The translations under genes were made by a program, and so were the position numbers. The notes under the pieces are model-generated. The model saw nothing but the letters and a program-made list of their open reading frames with translations, ran no database searches and had not been told where the DNA came from. DNA of 64,000 nt, taken from the NCBI RefSeq assembly GCF_023554555.1, contig NZ_JAMJWC010000001.1:868001-932000 (forward strand), in the 5' to 3' direction. Source of the stretch: Sphingobacterium sp. lm-10 (lineage in GTDB: Bacteria; Bacteroidota; Bacteroidia; Sphingobacteriales; Sphingobacteriaceae). Every line of letters begins with the position of its first letter. Within the stretch, counting starts at the first letter, position 1. This document shows positions 62,249 through 64,000 of this stretch, one piece after another.

Positions 62249-63712
62249 ATGTTAAAGCAGACCTTACAACAAAAACTTTTACAAAAACTATCTCCACAGC
62301 AAATTCAGTTTATAAAGCTGTTGCAGGTGCCGACGGTTTCATTAGATGCAAGGATAAAAGAAGAGCTCGAAGAAAATCCGGCATTGGAAGACGGCAGTCT
62401 CACCAATATGAATGATCCGATCGAAGAATATCCAGATCGTGATCCAGACGATAATTTTGAGATGGAAGAACGCTCTACCGAAGAGGAATTTAGCGTAGAG
62501 GAATACATACAAGAAGACGATTTTAATGATTACAGCTCTTCTTACTCCGGCGACGATGAGGATGATCGCAAAGAAATCCCAGTAGCCATACAGGATTCAT
62601 TTTATGAAAACCTACGTAATCAACTGGATCTATTGGCCTTAAGTGATAAGCTATACCAGATTGGTTTACAGATTATTGGCAGCCTTGATGATGATGGTTA
62701 CTTAAGAAGGCCTATTCATTCCCTAATTGATGATTTGGCATTTTCACAAAATGTGATCGCTGAAGAAGAGGATGTATTGGAGATTCTGCAAGTGATACAG
62801 GAGTTCGATCCGGCCGGTGTGGGTGCACGAGATTTACAAGAATGTCTTTTGATCCAGTTGCGCAAGAAAGATACCACTAATCCGATCATTCAGAAGGCAG
62901 TGATTGTCATCGAAAAGTACCTCGAAGAATTCATCAAGAAACATTACGATAAGATTGAGAAGCAACTGGGTGTAGATTCTGCCGAGTTAAGAGATATCTT
63001 TGCGGAGATTTTGAAGCTAAATCCCAAACCAGGTGATGCCGGCACTGTTGCAGGAAAGCAATTGCACGTAATCCCTGATTTTCACATCTCCAATAACGAT
63101 GGGGTACTCCACCTCACCTTAAATGGTCGCAATGCACCAGAATTACGCGTCTCTCGTTCTTACCAAGAGATGTTCGCACACTATGAAAAGGCCGAAAAGA
63201 ACGATAAGAAAATGAAAGATGCCGTGCAGTTTGTAAAGCAAAAGCTGGATTCTGCAAAATGGTTTATCGATGCCATTAAACAACGACAACAGACGCTTCT
63301 AAAGACCATGAATGCTATTATGGAGTATCAATACGATTACTTTCAGAAAGGCGACGATCGGATGTTGAAACCGATGATCTTGAAAGATATCGCCGAGCGC
63401 ATTGAAATGGACATATCAACGGTATCGCGTGTGGCAAACTCTAAATACGTACAGACAGAATTTGGTACTTTTCTATTAAAATCCTTTTTCTCGGAAGCAA
63501 TACAAACAGATTCGGGCGAAGAGGTTTCCAATAAAGAAGTTAAGAAAATTCTCGAGGAGTGCATTGCCAACGAAGATAAACGTAAGCCTCTGGCCGACGA
63601 AAAGTTGACAGACATCTTGAAGGAAAAGGGTTATTCTATCGCTAGACGCACGGTGGCCAAATACAGAGAAGCCATGAATATTCCCGTGGCGCGACTACGT
63701 AAAGAACTGTAG
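62249..63712 (+). CDS. rpoN: RNA polymerase sigma-54 factor
   Basis: A 487-residue sigma-54. The ATG at 62249 (MLKQTLQQKLLQKLSPQQIQ) is chosen over a TTG three codons earlier. Region I is Gln/Leu-rich (residues 1-50); region II is a long acidic stretch (about 55-110); the core-binding and HTH domains follow (LQVIQEFDPAGVGARDLQEC, MEYQYDYFQKGDDRMLKPMI). The RpoN box ARRTVAKYRE is present near the end (then AMNIPVARLRKEL). It recognises -24/-12 promoters and needs AAA+ activators. No obvious activator gene is in the window. Confidence 0.95.
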   Translation: MLKQTLQQKLLQKLSPQQIQFIKLLQVPTVSLDARIKEELEENPALEDGSLTNMNDPIEEYPDRDPDDNFEMEERSTEEEFSVEEYIQEDDFNDYSSSYSGDDEDDRKEIPVAIQDSFYENLRNQLDLLALSDKLYQIGLQIIGSLDDDGYLRRPIHSLIDDLAFSQNVIAEEEDVLEILQVIQEFDPAGVGARDLQECLLIQLRKKDTTNPIIQKAVIVIEKYLEEFIKKHYDKIEKQLGVDSAELRDIFAEILKLNPKPGDAGTVAGKQLHVIPDFHISNNDGVLHLTLNGRNAPELRVSRSYQEMFAHYEKAEKNDKKMKDAVQFVKQKLDSAKWFIDAIKQRQQTLLKTMNAIMEYQYDYFQKGDDRMLKPMILKDIAERIEMDISTVSRVANSKYVQTEFGTFLLKSFFSEAIQTDSGEEVSNKEVKKILEECIANEDKRKPLADEKLTDILKEKGYSIARRTVAKYREAMNIPVARLRKEL

Positions 63713-63728
63713 ATAAAATTTGATGGTG

Positions 63729-64000
63729 TTAACCTAGTGCTACGTCTAGCACCATCATCACCACAAAACCCAGCACAAATCCTAAAATAGGCACATCCGA
63801 GTGCCCTTCTGCTTGTGTCTCCGGCACCACCTCCTCTATCACGACAAAGATCATTGCTCCAGCGGCAAAAGCTAGTGCATAGGGTAAAAGTGGCACAAAA
63901 AAGCCAACCGCTAAAACTCCTAATACGGCAAATATCGGTTCTACGATCGCTGATAACTGCCCATAGGTAAAACTCTTCCAACGGCTCAATCCCATCCTGC
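63729..64000 (-). CDS. ZIP-family divalent metal transporter, C-terminal fragment
   Basis: The last 90 residues or so of an inner-membrane transporter running off the right edge. Spans seen: EPIFAVLGVLAVGFFVPLL and ILGFVLGFVVMMVLDVALG. The helix FAAGAMIFVVIEEVVPETQA carries the conserved E-E/H-type metal site of ZIP (ZupT-like) carriers, and GLSRWKSFTYGQLSAIVEP is the typical cytosolic-loop to helix junction. It imports zinc or related metals. The N-terminal half is outside the window; it is convergent with rpoN across a 16-base gap. Confidence 0.85.
   Translation of the reverse strand, partial: RMGLSRWKSFTYGQLSAIVEPIFAVLGVLAVGFFVPLLPYALAFAAGAMIFVVIEEVVPETQAEGHSDVPILGFVLGFVVMMVLDVALG

Noticed and set aside
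1..64000. CRISPR arrays, rRNA, tRNA, insertion sequences
   Set aside because: No spaced direct-repeat arrays, no transposase-like reading frames and no recognisable tRNA or rRNA sequence were seen on reading the window; a dedicated RNA search could still find a small RNA.

Overview
The window looks like chromosomal DNA of a Bacteroidota bacterium, most likely family Sphingobacteriaceae. The evidence is a SusC/SusD pair driven by an ECF sigma/FecR module, OMP_b-brl-type barrels with carboxypeptidase-like regulatory domains, abundant lipoproteins and TAnnTTTG-type promoters. One promoter matches the Bacteroidota consensus in full (TTTG-N20-TAGATTTG at 7500-7531). I see no rRNA, tRNA, CRISPR array or insertion sequence. 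Both ends cut genes: a probable GH31 glycosidase N-terminus at 1-227 and the C-terminus of a ZIP metal transporter at 63729-64000.

Layout. 0.5-1.8 kb: a self-cleaving S24 repressor divergent from a small protein with a degenerate GIY-YIG-like domain. 1.8-6.3 kb: a secreted metallophosphoesterase and an outer-membrane barrel. 6.4-11.2 kb: ferritin, a small regulated protein, a LEA-like lipoprotein with an SH3 protein, folD and lepA. 11.3-17.3 kb: M3 and M16 metallopeptidases, a 59-residue membrane protein and two tandem cytidylyltransferase-like paralogues. 17.9-26.1 kb: a three-gene trehalose operon (treX/glgX, treZ, and a TreY-MalQ fusion of 1396 residues). 26.5-31.2 kb: an SDR, a large-subunit catalase, DoxX and a haloperoxidase-like hydrolase. 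31.3-35.1 kb: an orphan receiver, a histidine kinase with a degraded ATPase domain and an MscS channel. 35.3-37.3 kb: a small protein, a pol-beta-type nucleotidyltransferase and a metallophosphoesterase. 37.4-39.3 kb: a LOV-domain histidine kinase whose 3' end overlaps a single-domain response regulator. 39.4-41.5 kb: DUF4394, DUF3050 and a 39-residue protein. 41.5-51.8 kb: phospholipase C, SusD, SusC, FecR, ECF sigma and a class 3 lipase, an apparent phospholipid-scavenging locus. 51.8-56.5 kb: AT-rich accessory DNA with a prophage-style divergent repressor pair, a GNAT protein and a lipoprotein resembling aerolysin/ETX-MTX2 pore formers. 56.5-64 kb: an outer-membrane metalloprotease/beta-propeller/barrel protein, PBP1A, rpoN and the ZIP transporter.

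Read together, 17.9-39.3 kb is a stress-oriented stretch: trehalose from alpha-glucans, peroxide removal, osmotic release through MscS, and a blue-light sensor with the LovK/LovR arrangement. The receiver at 31.3 kb and the one at 38.9 kb are clear paralogues, so the two kinase/receiver sets may share a pathway. The most interesting items are the LOV kinase/receiver pair with its degenerate companion, the TreY-MalQ fusion, the pore-former-like lipoprotein, the nucleotidyltransferase-phosphoesterase pair, and the cytidylyltransferase pair in which one copy has lost the second His of HxGH.
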